Below are positions 8,877 to 18,168 of a stretch of 64,000 nt of DNA, one piece after another. Numbering within the stretch: position 1 is the first letter of the stretch; each line of letters starts with the position of its first letter. The notes under the pieces were generated by a model. It was not told the origin of the DNA, did not search any database, and saw nothing but the letters and a program-made list of their open reading frames with translations. The translations under genes and the position numbers were made by a program. Source of the stretch: an uncultured Phocaeicola sp. (GTDB taxonomy: Bacteria; Bacteroidota; Bacteroidia; Bacteroidales; Bacteroidaceae); NCBI GenBank assembly GCA_944320845.1, contig CALUJA010000003.1, forward strand, positions 1-64,000. Reading direction: 5' to 3'.

Positions 8877-10655
8877 ATGACAAAACTATCATACCGCATC
8901 CTCTCGTTCAGCCAGAGGTTGTTTGTTACTGTTGTCTTTTTGTTTGTCACTTTTGCTGTATGTTTCATCGCTTTTCAATACCAGCGTGAAAAGACCTACA
9001 AGAGTGAAGTGCTGAACATTCAGCTGCAAAGTTACAACGACCAGCTGTGCAACTTCATCGCCGACAATGACCTGAACATAGACTCACTGCAGCATTATGT
9101 GGCGACCCACATGATGCCCAACCTGCGCGTCACGATAATCACCCCGTCAGGAAAGGTCATCTATGACAATATGCGCAGCGACTGGAAAAACTTTGAGGAT
9201 CATTCTTCGCGGAAGGAAGTGCAAGACGCCCTGATGTATGGAAGCGGATACTCTATCGGAAGGAACTCTGAAAGCATCGAAGGGGAAGAATATTTTTATT
9301 CCGCACGGTATTACCCACCCTTCCGCCTGATTATACGCTCCGCGCTTCCATACAATCTCAGTCTGAGCGAGCACCTGAAGGCGGATTCCTCCTTTCTCTG
9401 GTTCGCTTTCCTCATCTGTCTCGTGCTGATTGCCTTTTTCCATCAGTTCACCCGCAAGCTCGGAATGTCGATTACAAAGCTGCAGCAGTTTGCCATGAAG
9501 GCGGACCGAAACGAGCCGATAGATATCGCCATACTGGATACCTTCCCCAAAAATGAACTGGGAGAAATATCACAACACATTATCAAAATATACAAACGTC
9601 TGCACCGTGCGAAAGAAGCTTTATACATAGAAAGGGAAAAGCTGATTTCACACTTGCAGACTTCACACGAAGGCTTGGGAATATTTACAAAAGAACGGAA
9701 GGAAATTCTGATAAACAACCTGTTCATCCAGTATATCAACAATATCTCCGACCGCAATCTCAGTTCATCCGACTCGATATTCCTGATTCCGGAACTGAAA
9801 CCCGTTACGGACTTCCTGAACAAGAACGAGGGAAACACCAGCAAGGAAGAGAAAAGATTTTCGATGCATATCGACAAAAACGCACGCTCATTCATGCTGG
9901 AGTGCATTATCTTCCAGGACTTCTCGTTTGAGATATCCATCACCGATGTGACACAAGAGGAGGAACGCGCCCGACTGAAGCGCCAGCTTACCCAAAATGT
10001 GGCACACGAACTGAAGACCCCCGTAAGCAGCATTCAGGGATACCTTGAGACAATCATCAGCAACCCGAACATTTCGCAGGAAAACCTGCGGACATTCCTG
10101 GAGCGAAGCTATGCCCAAAGCAACCGGCTGACCTTACTGCTGCGAGACATCTCGGTATTGACCCGCATGGACGAAGCCCCCGAAATGGTAGAAAAAGAGA
10201 CGGTAAACCTGAGCCGGATAGTGGAAAACATCCTGAATGAAGTGGCACTGGGACTGGAAGAAAAACAAATACGTGTCGTCAATCTGCTTCCCCAGGATTT
10301 AATCATAACCGGAAGCAGCTCTCTGCTATACTCCATCTTCCGGAATCTTACGGACAATGCCATCGCTTATGCGGGAATAGGCATACAGATTACCATCAAC
10401 TGCTTCCGAGAAGACGAGAAATTCTATTATTTCAGCTTTGCCGACACGGGAGTGGGCGTACCCGAAGAACATCTGAACAGGCTGTTCGAACGTTTCTACA
10501 GGGTAGACAAGGGACGCTCACGCAAGCTCGGCGGGACGGGACTGGGACTGGCCATCGTAAAAAACGCCGTCCTTTTCCACGGAGGAACCATTTTCGCCAA
10601 AAACGCTCCTACGGGAGGACTGGAATTCGTGTTCACCCTGCAGAAAGATTTATAA
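8877..10655 (+). CDS. Membrane sensor histidine kinase
   Basis: Partner of the upstream regulator, 592 residues. Two membrane segments (about residues 12-32 and 171-190) enclose a periplasmic sensor region of some 135 residues. A HAMP/PAS-like linker follows (about 195-365). The HisKA domain has the phosphorylated H377 in NVAHELKTPVSS, and the ATPase domain shows the N box (LTDNAIAYA), G1 (ADTGVGVP), F (RLFERFYRVDK) and G2 (GGTGLGLAIV) motifs. The overall architecture is PhoR-like. The ligand is unknown. Confidence 0.92.
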   Translation: MTKLSYRILSFSQRLFVTVVFLFVTFAVCFIAFQYQREKTYKSEVLNIQLQSYNDQLCNFIADNDLNIDSLQHYVATHMMPNLRVTIITPSGKVIYDNMRSDWKNFEDHSSRKEVQDALMYGSGYSIGRNSESIEGEEYFYSARYYPPFRLIIRSALPYNLSLSEHLKADSSFLWFAFLICLVLIAFFHQFTRKLGMSITKLQQFAMKADRNEPIDIAILDTFPKNELGEISQHIIKIYKRLHRAKEALYIEREKLISHLQTSHEGLGIFTKERKEILINNLFIQYINNISDRNLSSSDSIFLIPELKPVTDFLNKNEGNTSKEEKRFSMHIDKNARSFMLECIIFQDFSFEISITDVTQEEERARLKRQLTQNVAHELKTPVSSIQGYLETIISNPNISQENLRTFLERSYAQSNRLTLLLRDISVLTRMDEAPEMVEKETVNLSRIVENILNEVALGLEEKQIRVVNLLPQDLIITGSSSLLYSIFRNLTDNAIAYAGIGIQITINCFREDEKFYYFSFADTGVGVPEEHLNRLFERFYRVDKGRSRKLGGTGLGLAIVKNAVLFHGGTIFAKNAPTGGLEFVFTLQKDL

Positions 10656-10674
10656 GAAAACCTCCATCATCAAC

Positions 10675-10738
10675 GGCTGCAAAAAAATACCGTCTCTACA
10701 TAAAAAACGGTATCACTTTTTGCAGCCATCTTTTTTTA
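10675..10738 (+). terminator. Terminator of the two-component operon
   Basis: GGCTGC-A-rich at 10675 pairs with the T-rich-TGCAGCC ending at 10727, with an inner ACCGT/ACGGT stem, followed by a seven-base T run (10731-10737). Confidence 0.8.
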
Positions 10739-10774
10739 ATGCCGACAGCAAATGCCACTCTGACATTTTTTCAT

Positions 10775-10782
10775 TAATTTTG
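10775..10782 (+). promoter_or_regulatory. -7 box of the grpE-dnaJ promoter
   Basis: TAATTTTG matches TAnnTTTG 83 bases upstream of grpE. No CIRCE-type inverted repeat was found in the interval, so heat control here would have to work some other way. Confidence 0.5.
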
Positions 10783-10864
10783 CACCGCTTTTACAAAACA
10801 TACTGTTCAGGCATATTTTTTGCTATAGCAAAACTAAAAGTCGAAATAACAAAAAACAGATATC

Positions 10865-11455
10865 ATGGATACAAAAAAAAATTATGCTCCTGAAGAAGAG
10901 GCTCTGAAAAATCAGGAAACCGAGGCTGCCGGAACTACAGAAAAACAGCAGGATGAAAACCAAAAGGCGGAAGAAACCGAACTGTCGCCCGAAGAAGCCC
11001 TGACAAAAGAACTGGAGGCTGCCCAAGCCACTATCGAAGAGCAGAAGGATAAATACCTGCGCCTGTCTGCCGAATTTGACAACTACCGCAAGCGCACGAT
11101 GAAAGAAAAGGCGGAACTGATTAAAAACGGAGGGGAAAAGGCGATTTCTGCCATTCTTCCCATTCTGGATGACCTGGAGCGCGCCCTGGAAAACATGCAG
11201 AAAAGCGATAACATAAAAGCCATCCACGAAGGCATTGACCTTATCTACCAGAAATTCCTGAAGAACCTGAACCAGGAAGGACTGGAGAAAATGAATCCGG
11301 TAGGCGAAGCATTCGACACCGACTACCATGAAGCGGTGGCTCTTGTGCCTGCTCCGGAAGAAGGCCAGAAGGGGAAAATATTAGACTGTGTGCAGACGGG
11401 ATACAAATTAAACGATAAGGTAATCCGCCACGCTAAGGTAGTAGTGGCTCAATAA
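10865..11455 (+). CDS. grpE: Nucleotide exchange factor GrpE
   Basis: Cochaperone that releases ADP from DnaK. Of 196 residues, the first ~55 are an acidic, Gln/Glu-rich extension, followed by the long dimerising coiled coil (about 55-110) containing [15 protein letters not shown], and the C-terminal beta domain with [15 protein letters not shown] and [16 protein letters not shown], all diagnostic of GrpE. dnaJ follows after 11 bases; dnaK is not in the window. Confidence 0.96.
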   Translation: MDTKKNYAPEEEALKNQETEAAGTTEKQQDENQKAEETELSPEEALTKELEAAQATIEEQKDKYLRLSAEFDNYRKRTMKEKAELIKNGGEKAISAILPILDDLERALENMQKSDNIKAIHEGIDLIYQKFLKNLNQEGLEKMNPVGEAFDTDYHEAVALVPAPEEGQKGKILDCVQTGYKLNDKVIRHAKVVVAQ

Positions 11456-11466
11456 AACTTGCAGAA

Positions 11467-12636
11467 ATGGCGAAAAGAGATTACTACGAAGTGTTGGGCG
11501 TAAGCAAATCGGCTTCGGCTGACGAGATAAAGAAAGCATACCGCAAGAAAGCCATCCAGTATCACCCTGACAAGAATCCGGGAGACAAGGAAGCCGAAGA
11601 GAAGTTCAAGGAAGCGGCAGAGGCTTATGAGGTGTTAAGCAACCCGGACAAGCGTGCGCGCTACGACCAGTTCGGACACGCGGGAGTAGACGGTGCGGCA
11701 GGAGGCGGATTCGGAGGATTCGGCGGACAGGGCATGTCTATGGACGACATTTTCTCCATGTTCGGAGACATATTCGGCGGGCATGGAGGATTCGGCGGAT
11801 TCGGTGGAGGAAGCAGCCAGACCCGTCAGCGCAAATACCGTGGCTCCGACTTACGCGTAAAAGTAAAGTTAAGCCTGAAAGAAATCTCTACCGGAGTGGA
11901 GAAAAAGTTCAAGCTGAAAAAATATGTCCAGTGCTCACACTGTCACGGAACAGGAGCGGAAGGCAACGGAGGCGTGGAAACCTGTCCGACATGTCATGGA
12001 ACGGGAAGCGTTACCCGTACCCAACAGAGCATTTTCGGGATGATGCAGACGCAGACCGTCTGTCCGCAATGTAACGGAGAAGGGAAAATCATCAAGAACA
12101 AATGTAAGGAATGCGGCGGCGAAGGCATCGTATACGGCGAAGAAGTGGTGACCGTAAAGATTCCTGCCGGAGTGGCCGAAGGAATGCAGGTCACAATAAA
12201 CGGCAAGGGCAATGCAGGAAAACATAACGGCGTGCCGGGAGACTTGCTGGTGCTTATCGAAGAAGAAAAGCATCCCGAACTGATTCGTGACGAAAGCGAC
12301 CTGATATACAATCTGCTGCTGAGTGTTCCGACGGCAGCCTTGGGAGGAACGGTGGAAATTCCGACCATCGACGGAAAAGCCAAGATAAAAATCGAGCCGG
12401 GCACACAGCCGGGAAAAGTTCTCCGCCTGCGCAGCAAGGGACTTCCCAACATCAACAGCTACGGTTACAGCACCGGAACGGGAGATTTGCTTGTAAATGT
12501 CAGCGTATACATCCCTGAAACGCTGACCAAAGAAGAACGGCAGCTGCTTGAGAAATGGCAGGAGTCGGAAAGCTTCCGTCCCAATGTCAGTCTAAAAGAG
12601 AAAATCTTCAAAAAGTTCAGAAGCCTGTTTGACTGA
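11467..12636 (+). CDS. dnaJ: Chaperone DnaJ
   Basis: Hsp40 cochaperone that delivers clients to DnaK and stimulates its ATPase. The 389-residue protein has the full type I layout: J domain with HPD at about residues 37-39, a Gly/Phe-rich linker (about 76-117), four CxxCxGxG zinc motifs ([32 protein letters not shown]; about 155-220), and the C-terminal substrate-binding domains ending in [13 protein letters not shown]. Cotranscribed with grpE. Confidence 0.97.
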   Translation: MAKRDYYEVLGVSKSASADEIKKAYRKKAIQYHPDKNPGDKEAEEKFKEAAEAYEVLSNPDKRARYDQFGHAGVDGAAGGGFGGFGGQGMSMDDIFSMFGDIFGGHGGFGGFGGGSSQTRQRKYRGSDLRVKVKLSLKEISTGVEKKFKLKKYVQCSHCHGTGAEGNGGVETCPTCHGTGSVTRTQQSIFGMMQTQTVCPQCNGEGKIIKNKCKECGGEGIVYGEEVVTVKIPAGVAEGMQVTINGKGNAGKHNGVPGDLLVLIEEEKHPELIRDESDLIYNLLLSVPTAALGGTVEIPTIDGKAKIKIEPGTQPGKVLRLRSKGLPNINSYGYSTGTGDLLVNVSVYIPETLTKEERQLLEKWQESESFRPNVSLKEKIFKKFRSLFD

Positions 12637-12638
12637 TA

Positions 12639-12687
12639 AAAATAGAATCCGGCCGTCAGAACAATTCTGACGGCCGGATTCTATTTT
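12639..12687. terminator. Bidirectional terminator between dnaJ and ffh
   Basis: A perfect 23-base inverted repeat pairs 12639-12661 with 12665-12687 around a 3-base loop. It ends in T-rich tracts on both strands (AAAATAG/CTATTTT), so it serves the converging dnaJ and ffh transcripts. Confidence 0.9.
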
Positions 12688-12719
12688 ACCGGAGCTCCAA
12701 AAAGTCCTTCAAAAAATCC

Positions 12720-14045
12720 TTATCTTTTCTTCATCTTCTGCATCATGCCTGCCATCTTGTTTCCGGTAACCATCTTCATCATCTTGCGAGTCTGGTCAAA
12801 CTGCTTCAGCAAGCGGTTTACCTCCTGGATATTGGTACCGCTTCCCTTGGCGATGCGCATGCGGCGGGAACCGTTCAGTATCTCAGGGCGCTTGCGCTCT
12901 TCCGGGGTCATCGAATAGATAATGGCTTCGATGCTTTTGAAAGCATTGTCATCAATGTCGATATCCTTGATAGCCTTTCCTACTCCCGGAATCATGGAAG
13001 CCAGCTCTTTCAGATTTCCCATTTTCTTTATCTGATGAATCTGTCCCAAGAAGTCATTGAAGTCGAACTGATTCTTCTGAATCTTTTTCTGAAGGCGCTT
13101 GGCCTCTTCCTCGTCATACTGTTCCTGCGCACGCTCTACCAACGACACGATATCACCCATACCGAGGATTCGGTCTGCCATACGGGCCGGGTGGAACTGG
13201 TCGACAGCATCCAGCTTTTCTCCCGTTCCGATAAACATGATGGGCTTGTTTACCACTGTACGGATAGACAGAGCCGCACCACCGCGCGTGTCACCGTCGA
13301 GCTTGGTCAGTACCACTCCGCTGAAATCCAGACGCTCGTTGAATTCGCGTGCCGTATTTACGGCATCCTGACCGGTCATGGCATCCACAACAAACAGCGT
13401 AGCATCCGGATTTATGGCATTCTTTATGGCTTCAATCTCGTTCATCATCTGCTCGTCTACCGCCAAACGACCGGCCGTATCGACGATTACCAAATCATAG
13501 CCCTTTGCTTTCGCCTCCTGGATGGCATGCAATGCTATCTGAACAGGCTCTTTGCTATCCGGCTCACTATAAACGGGCACTTCTATCTGCTGCCCCAGCA
13601 CTTTCAGCTGCTCGATGGCTGCCGGACGATAGACATCACAGGCCACCAGCAAAGGCTTGCGGTTTTTCTTGGCTTTCAGCATGCGGGCAAGCTTGCCGGA
13701 GAAGGTCGTCTTACCGGAACCTTGCAGACCTGACATCAGGATGACAGCCGGACGTCCTTTCAAGTCCAGCTCGGCTGTCTCGCCTCCCATCAGCTGCGTC
13801 AGCTCGTCATGAACGATTTTTACCATCAGCTGGCTCGGCTTGACTGCCGTAAGCACATTCTGTCCCAAGGCCTTTTCCTTTACCGTATCGGTAAAAGTCT
13901 TCGCTACCTTATAATTGACATCGGCATCCAACAGCGCACGACGCACATCTTTCAAGGTCTCAGCAACATTGATTTCGGTGATTTTTCCTTCACCTTTCAA
14001 TATCTTAAACGACCGCTCTAATCTTTCACTTAAATTGTCGAACAT
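12720..14045 (-). CDS. ffh: Signal recognition particle protein
   Basis: GTPase that binds signal sequences and 4.5S RNA and directs ribosomes to the membrane. The start at 14045 (MFDNLSERLERSFK) gives 441 residues, the usual Ffh length; upstream in-frame codons lie in the promoter. The N domain, then G domain with GLQGSGKTTF (G1), DVYRPAA, DTAGR (G3), TKLDGDTRGG (G4), then a Met-rich M domain ending MKMVTGNKMAGMMQKMKKR, are all visible. Confidence 0.97.
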   Translation of the reverse strand: MFDNLSERLERSFKILKGEGKITEINVAETLKDVRRALLDADVNYKVAKTFTDTVKEKALGQNVLTAVKPSQLMVKIVHDELTQLMGGETAELDLKGRPAVILMSGLQGSGKTTFSGKLARMLKAKKNRKPLLVACDVYRPAAIEQLKVLGQQIEVPVYSEPDSKEPVQIALHAIQEAKAKGYDLVIVDTAGRLAVDEQMMNEIEAIKNAINPDATLFVVDAMTGQDAVNTAREFNERLDFSGVVLTKLDGDTRGGAALSIRTVVNKPIMFIGTGEKLDAVDQFHPARMADRILGMGDIVSLVERAQEQYDEEEAKRLQKKIQKNQFDFNDFLGQIHQIKKMGNLKELASMIPGVGKAIKDIDIDDNAFKSIEAIIYSMTPEERKRPEILNGSRRMRIAKGSGTNIQEVNRLLKQFDQTRKMMKMVTGNKMAGMMQKMKKR

Positions 14046-14081
14046 ATCTTCTTGCTTAATTACTTCTTTTACAACGAGCTG

Positions 14082-14111
14082 CAAAATTATAAAAAATTCG
14101 GAACACTCAAA
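14082..14111 (-). promoter_or_regulatory. ffh promoter
   Basis: On the minus strand TAATTTTG (14082-14089) with TTTG at 14108-14111, spacer 18 bases. The -33 element overlaps the stop region of the neighbouring MATE gene. Confidence 0.6.
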
Positions 14112-15429
14112 TCTTTTTGTTCTGCCATTTTGCTTTTTTCAGATAAATGAAGCTGAATGCCAACATCAAACTGTAATAAACCAATTCGGTAGTGAAGCAA
14201 ACATCGACAGGAGCCTGGATAACCATTCCCACAATTATTATATATAAGGCGTAGAATATCTGAATGCCGACCTCAAGCACCAGTGCCGCCTGCGTATTCC
14301 CCGTACCGGATATGCCGTTGAAATAGATGTTGGCGGCTGCGGCCACCATCATAGCCACACAGACTACATAGAGCGCCGAAACCGAATCCTGCAGCAAGGC
14401 CTCTTCATTGGTATAAACGGAAAGAATCGCATCGGGGAAAATGACACACAACGCAACGCATACCAACATTATCACAAAGGATATCCGCGCCAGACGATTC
14501 AGCAGCCCCATCACTTTCGATGTCCCTCCGGCACCAATCAGATTGCTGACCAGAGTGTTTGCCGTGGTAGAAAGAGACTGCACCGGGATGAGCATCACCA
14601 CATATACGCTTCTTACAATATTAGCGACAGCCAGCTGGCGCTCTCCCAACCGCTCAAGCGCCATAAAAAACACGAACCAAATGGCCATCGACAAGAAGTA
14701 TTGCACCATTGTGAAGCAGGATATATGCAGGATTCGCCCAACCATCGACCAGTCGAACTCGGTGAAACGGTTAAGCCCGTACTTCTTCAAATCCACTTTG
14801 CAATAGGTATAAAGCAAAAAGAATACCAGTGAAGAAGCCTCGGCTATCACGGAAGCCAGCGCCGCGCCCTTGACTCCCATTTCAGGGAATCCCAACTCGC
14901 CGAACACCAGCACATAGTCAAGAAAGACATTGACCAAAGCCATCACCACGGCATTCATCGTCAAAGTCTTCGTGTTTGTTATACCGATATACAGAGCACG
15001 AAACATCACGTTCACAAAAGCAAACAGGAAGCCCCAGATACGCCAAGTGAAAAAATCGTAAGTGGCATGATAAACCGCATCGGATGTTATCAGCAAACGA
15101 ATCAGAGGCTCCGCCATAAGATACATGGCAGCCAACAAGACGACAGCCATCGCAAAGCTGAAAATCGTGCCTTGCCACATCACCGGGCCCACCGCACGGT
15201 AATTCCCCTCACCGTTTCGCCGGGCAATCAGTATCTGCGAACCTACACTAAAGCCGAAAGCCACCGTATATACGCAAATATACAGCAGGCCTCCCATCGC
15301 CGCCGCCCCGAGCGCCACCTCGCTTACATGGCCGAGAAAAGCCGTATCGGTCACGTTGATGACATTCTGCGCCAGCAATCCCAGGAATATGGGATAAGTA
15401 ACATTCCATATTTCTTTATTGGTATACAT
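14107..15429 (-). CDS. MATE-family multidrug/cation exporter
   Basis: Inner-membrane transporter of 440 residues, starting at MYTNKEIWNVTYPIFLG (15429); the longer upstream frame would run into the promoter box. About twelve hydrophobic segments are seen, with the MATE signatures NVTDTAFLGH near residue 28 and VSNLIGAGG near residue 310. Family members export drugs or organic cations in exchange for Na+ or H+. The substrate here cannot be told. It has its own -7 box. Confidence 0.88.
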   Translation of the reverse strand: MYTNKEIWNVTYPIFLGLLAQNVINVTDTAFLGHVSEVALGAAAMGGLLYICVYTVAFGFSVGSQILIARRNGEGNYRAVGPVMWQGTIFSFAMAVVLLAAMYLMAEPLIRLLITSDAVYHATYDFFTWRIWGFLFAFVNVMFRALYIGITNTKTLTMNAVVMALVNVFLDYVLVFGELGFPEMGVKGAALASVIAEASSLVFFLLYTYCKVDLKKYGLNRFTEFDWSMVGRILHISCFTMVQYFLSMAIWFVFFMALERLGERQLAVANIVRSVYVVMLIPVQSLSTTANTLVSNLIGAGGTSKVMGLLNRLARISFVIMLVCVALCVIFPDAILSVYTNEEALLQDSVSALYVVCVAMMVAAAANIYFNGISGTGNTQAALVLEVGIQIFYALYIIIVGMVIQAPVDVCFTTELVYYSLMLAFSFIYLKKAKWQNKKI

Positions 15430-15745
15430 AAAAGCAAATGATTTTGTCGGGCAAAGGTACAAATAATTCTTCAATCCTCCATATCCGAAGGCAGGCTTGG
15501 CAGCGGACCGGCCCGCTTTTCAACAAGACCGGAGCGAATTTTCATCCTGCCAAACCGGCCTTTGACCCTAACCAAAACAAACGACAGCCTGCATTCTTTT
15601 TAACTGAAAATAACAAACCGGATGAAAATAAAGCCCCGTTTCGTCCGTCAGTCTCATTTTTTTCTTAACTTTGCGTGCAGCAAACGGATTGTTCAAGCAA
15701 CCATATCAAGAACACAAACTTTAAACATATTTAAATATCAAGATT
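15430..15745. promoter_or_regulatory. Divergent promoter region between MATE gene and pgk
   Basis: On the minus strand TACCTTTG (15452-15459) lies 22 bases before the MATE start; on the plus strand TAACTTTG (15666-15673) lies 72 bases before pgk. Both match TAnnTTTG. Nothing else is recognisable in these 316 bases. Confidence 0.6.
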
Positions 15746-17002
15746 ATGATGACTATTGACAAATTCAACTTTGCCGGGAAAAAGGCAATCGTTCGTGTGG
15801 ACTTCAATGTACCTTTGAACGAAGAAGGTAAAATTACTGATGATACCCGTATCCGTGGTGCACTGCCTACCTTGAAGAAGATTTTGGCTGACGGAGGCGC
15901 GCTGATTATCATGTCGCACATGGGTAAACCCAAAGGTAAAGTAAACGCTAAATATTCTTTGAGCCAGATTGTTGACGCGGTATCTGCCGCTTTGGGCGTT
16001 GCCGTTCAGTTCGCTCCCGACTGTGCAAAGGCACAAGAAGCCGCAGCAGCCCTGAAACCGGGTGAGGTATTGCTGCTCGAAAACCTCCGCTTCTATCCGG
16101 AAGAAGAGGGCAAGCCTGTAGGAATTGAAAAGGAAGACCCTGCTTACGAAGATGCCAAGAAGGAAATGAAGGCACGCCAGAAAGAATTTGCCAAGACTCT
16201 GGCTTCATACGCTGACTGCTACGTGATGGACGCATTCGGTACCGCTCACCGCAAGCACGCTTCTACAGCCGTTATCGCCGACTATTTCGATGCAGACCAC
16301 AAGATGTTGGGCTATCTGATGGAGAAGGAAGTTCAGGCTGTAGACAATGTGCTGAAAGACATCAAGCGTCCGTTTACCGCCATCATGGGAGGCTCTAAAG
16401 TTTCTACCAAGATAGGAATCATCGAAAACCTGATGGACAAGGTTGACAACCTGATTCTTTGCGGCGGCATGACCTTTACTTTCGCCAAGGCTCAAGGCGG
16501 CAAAATCGGAAAATCCATCTGCGAAGACGACAAGCTTGACCTGGCTCTCGAAATCATTGCCAAGGCAAAGGCAAAAGGCGTAAATCTGGTATTGGGAACC
16601 GACTGTATCGCAGCCGACGACTTCTCTAACGATGCCAACACTCAGGTATGTCCGGCCAACAATATCCCCGACGGATGGGAAGGTCTGGATGCAGGCCCCG
16701 AAAGCCGCGAAGCCTTCAAGGCAGCCATCAAGGATGCCAAGACTATCCTTTGGAATGGCCCTGCCGGTGTATTTGAATTCGACAACTTCATCGGCGGCTC
16801 AAAAGCCATCGCCGATGCCATTGCAGAAGCTACCAAGAACGGCGCCTTCTCACTGATTGGCGGCGGCGACTCTGTAGCCTGCATCAACAAGTTTGGCATG
16901 GCCGACCAGGTATCTTACATCTCTACCGGCGGCGGCGCGCTGCTGGAAGCCATCGAAGGCAAAGTTCTGCCGGGTATCGCAGCCATCCGCGGTGACAAAT
17001 AA
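15746..17002 (+). CDS. pgk: Phosphoglycerate kinase
   Basis: Glycolytic enzyme making ATP from 1,3-bisphosphoglycerate. It is 418 residues, with the N-terminal RVDFNVPL motif near residue 18, SHMGKPKG near 55, [15 protein letters not shown] near 110, the hinge [16 protein letters not shown] and the nucleotide-binding GGGDSV near 372 with [10 protein letters not shown]. Start could be at 15746 or the next codon (MM doublet). Codon use is biased toward common codons, as expected for a highly expressed gene. Confidence 0.97.
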   Translation: MMTIDKFNFAGKKAIVRVDFNVPLNEEGKITDDTRIRGALPTLKKILADGGALIIMSHMGKPKGKVNAKYSLSQIVDAVSAALGVAVQFAPDCAKAQEAAAALKPGEVLLLENLRFYPEEEGKPVGIEKEDPAYEDAKKEMKARQKEFAKTLASYADCYVMDAFGTAHRKHASTAVIADYFDADHKMLGYLMEKEVQAVDNVLKDIKRPFTAIMGGSKVSTKIGIIENLMDKVDNLILCGGMTFTFAKAQGGKIGKSICEDDKLDLALEIIAKAKAKGVNLVLGTDCIAADDFSNDANTQVCPANNIPDGWEGLDAGPESREAFKAAIKDAKTILWNGPAGVFEFDNFIGGSKAIADAIAEATKNGAFSLIGGGDSVACINKFGMADQVSYISTGGGALLEAIEGKVLPGIAAIRGDK

Positions 17003-17040
17003 CACTAAAGACCTTGGTCAGAAAAATTTCTGACAACAGA

Positions 17041-17073
17041 AAAGGGATGTGCCATCAGGTACATCCCTTTTTT
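17041..17073 (+). terminator. pgk terminator
   Basis: AAAGGGATGT (17041-17050) pairs with ACATCCCTTT (17061-17070), followed by more Ts; it lies 39 bases after the pgk stop and before the end of the converging ppx. Confidence 0.8.
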
Positions 17074-17088
17074 ATCACACGGCCAAAA

Positions 17089-18030
17089 TCATTTCGTGTC
17101 AGCAGATTCGGCCGCTTCCGCCAAGCGGTCGCGGGTATACAAGTCGTCAATAATACCGTCAGACAATCCGATGACCGGAACATATATATATTCAGCCCCG
17201 ATGATGTCGGCAATGGTCAGGAAGATTTCCCCTGCCGGAACGATGACATCCGCACGGTCGGGCTTCAGATTATACTGGTCCATACGCTCTTCCACCGACA
17301 AAGCCTTCAGACTTTCATGCAGCTCACGAAGCACAGACACTGACATGCGCTGCTGTTTCTTGTCCTTTTTCTCCACCAGACGGTACAGTTTGTTGATATT
17401 CCCGCCCGAACCGATAATGTTCGTATTGGGATAAGACTGAGCCAGCTCTGCCATATCAGCCTTCAGCCGCTCCCATTCGCCTTCTTTCACCGCCTTGTTC
17501 AGGATGCGCACCGTACCGATGTTGTACGAACGACTGCACATCAGCTCGCCTTGCGAGAGCAGATTGATTTCCGTGCTTCCACCGCCCACATCCACATAAA
17601 TATAATTTCCCTTCCGGTCTTCCATACACTCCACGTGATTGTTATAGACAATCTTCGCTTCCTCCTGGCCGTCGATTATCTCGATGCGGATATCCGTCTT
17701 TTTTTCTATCCTTCTGATGATGTCCCGCCCGTTGCGCGCGTCACGCATGGCAGAGGTGGCACACGCCCGATAAGCCTTCACGTCATAAATCTTCATCAGA
17801 TTAGAATACGACTTCATCAGGCGAAGCATGTTTTTCTCACGCTTCTCCGAAATCTCCCCTTTCGCAAAAACATCAAACCCCAAGCGCAAAGGCACGCGCA
17901 GCAATATCTCCTTCGATGAATGAACTTCACCATTCTGTTCGCGCATGCGCTTGATAAGCAGCCTCACTGCATTCGAACCGATGTCAATCGCAGCATAGGC
18001 CGAATCTTTCTTTACTTTTTCATCTGCCAT
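17089..18030 (-). CDS. ppx: Ppx/GppA-family phosphatase (exopolyphosphatase)
   Basis: ASKHA-fold phosphatase of 313 residues, with the phosphate-1 loop AAIDIGSNAVRLL near residue 13 and phosphate-2 loop YVDVGGGSTEI near residue 145, then SGGNINKLYRL. Family members remove terminal phosphate from polyphosphate or convert pppGpp to ppGpp. It is the short two-domain form without the C-terminal HD-like domain. It lies downstream of ppk1 on the same strand, which favours polyphosphate as substrate. Confidence 0.85.
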   Translation of the reverse strand: MADEKVKKDSAYAAIDIGSNAVRLLIKRMREQNGEVHSSKEILLRVPLRLGFDVFAKGEISEKREKNMLRLMKSYSNLMKIYDVKAYRACATSAMRDARNGRDIIRRIEKKTDIRIEIIDGQEEAKIVYNNHVECMEDRKGNYIYVDVGGGSTEINLLSQGELMCSRSYNIGTVRILNKAVKEGEWERLKADMAELAQSYPNTNIIGSGGNINKLYRLVEKKDKKQQRMSVSVLRELHESLKALSVEERMDQYNLKPDRADVIVPAGEIFLTIADIIGAEYIYVPVIGLSDGIIDDLYTRDRLAEAAESADTK

Positions 18031-18072
18031 AATCCTGTCTTTTTTAAGTTTACATTACTCTTATAGAAAATA

Positions 18073-18125
18073 GATTACACGGATATCTCCGGCTCAAGCT
18101 TCAAGCCACATACATCCGTGTAATC
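18073..18125 (-). terminator. Hairpin between ppk1 and ppx
   Basis: A 12-base inverted repeat (18073-18084 with 18114-18125) encloses a smaller GGCT/AGCC hairpin. On the minus strand it is followed by T-rich sequence, so it may end or attenuate the ppk1 transcript before ppx. Confidence 0.55.
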
Positions 18126-18168
18126 CTGATAGTTTTATAAAATAAAAGAGATTGCCCCGCAAGCCTCA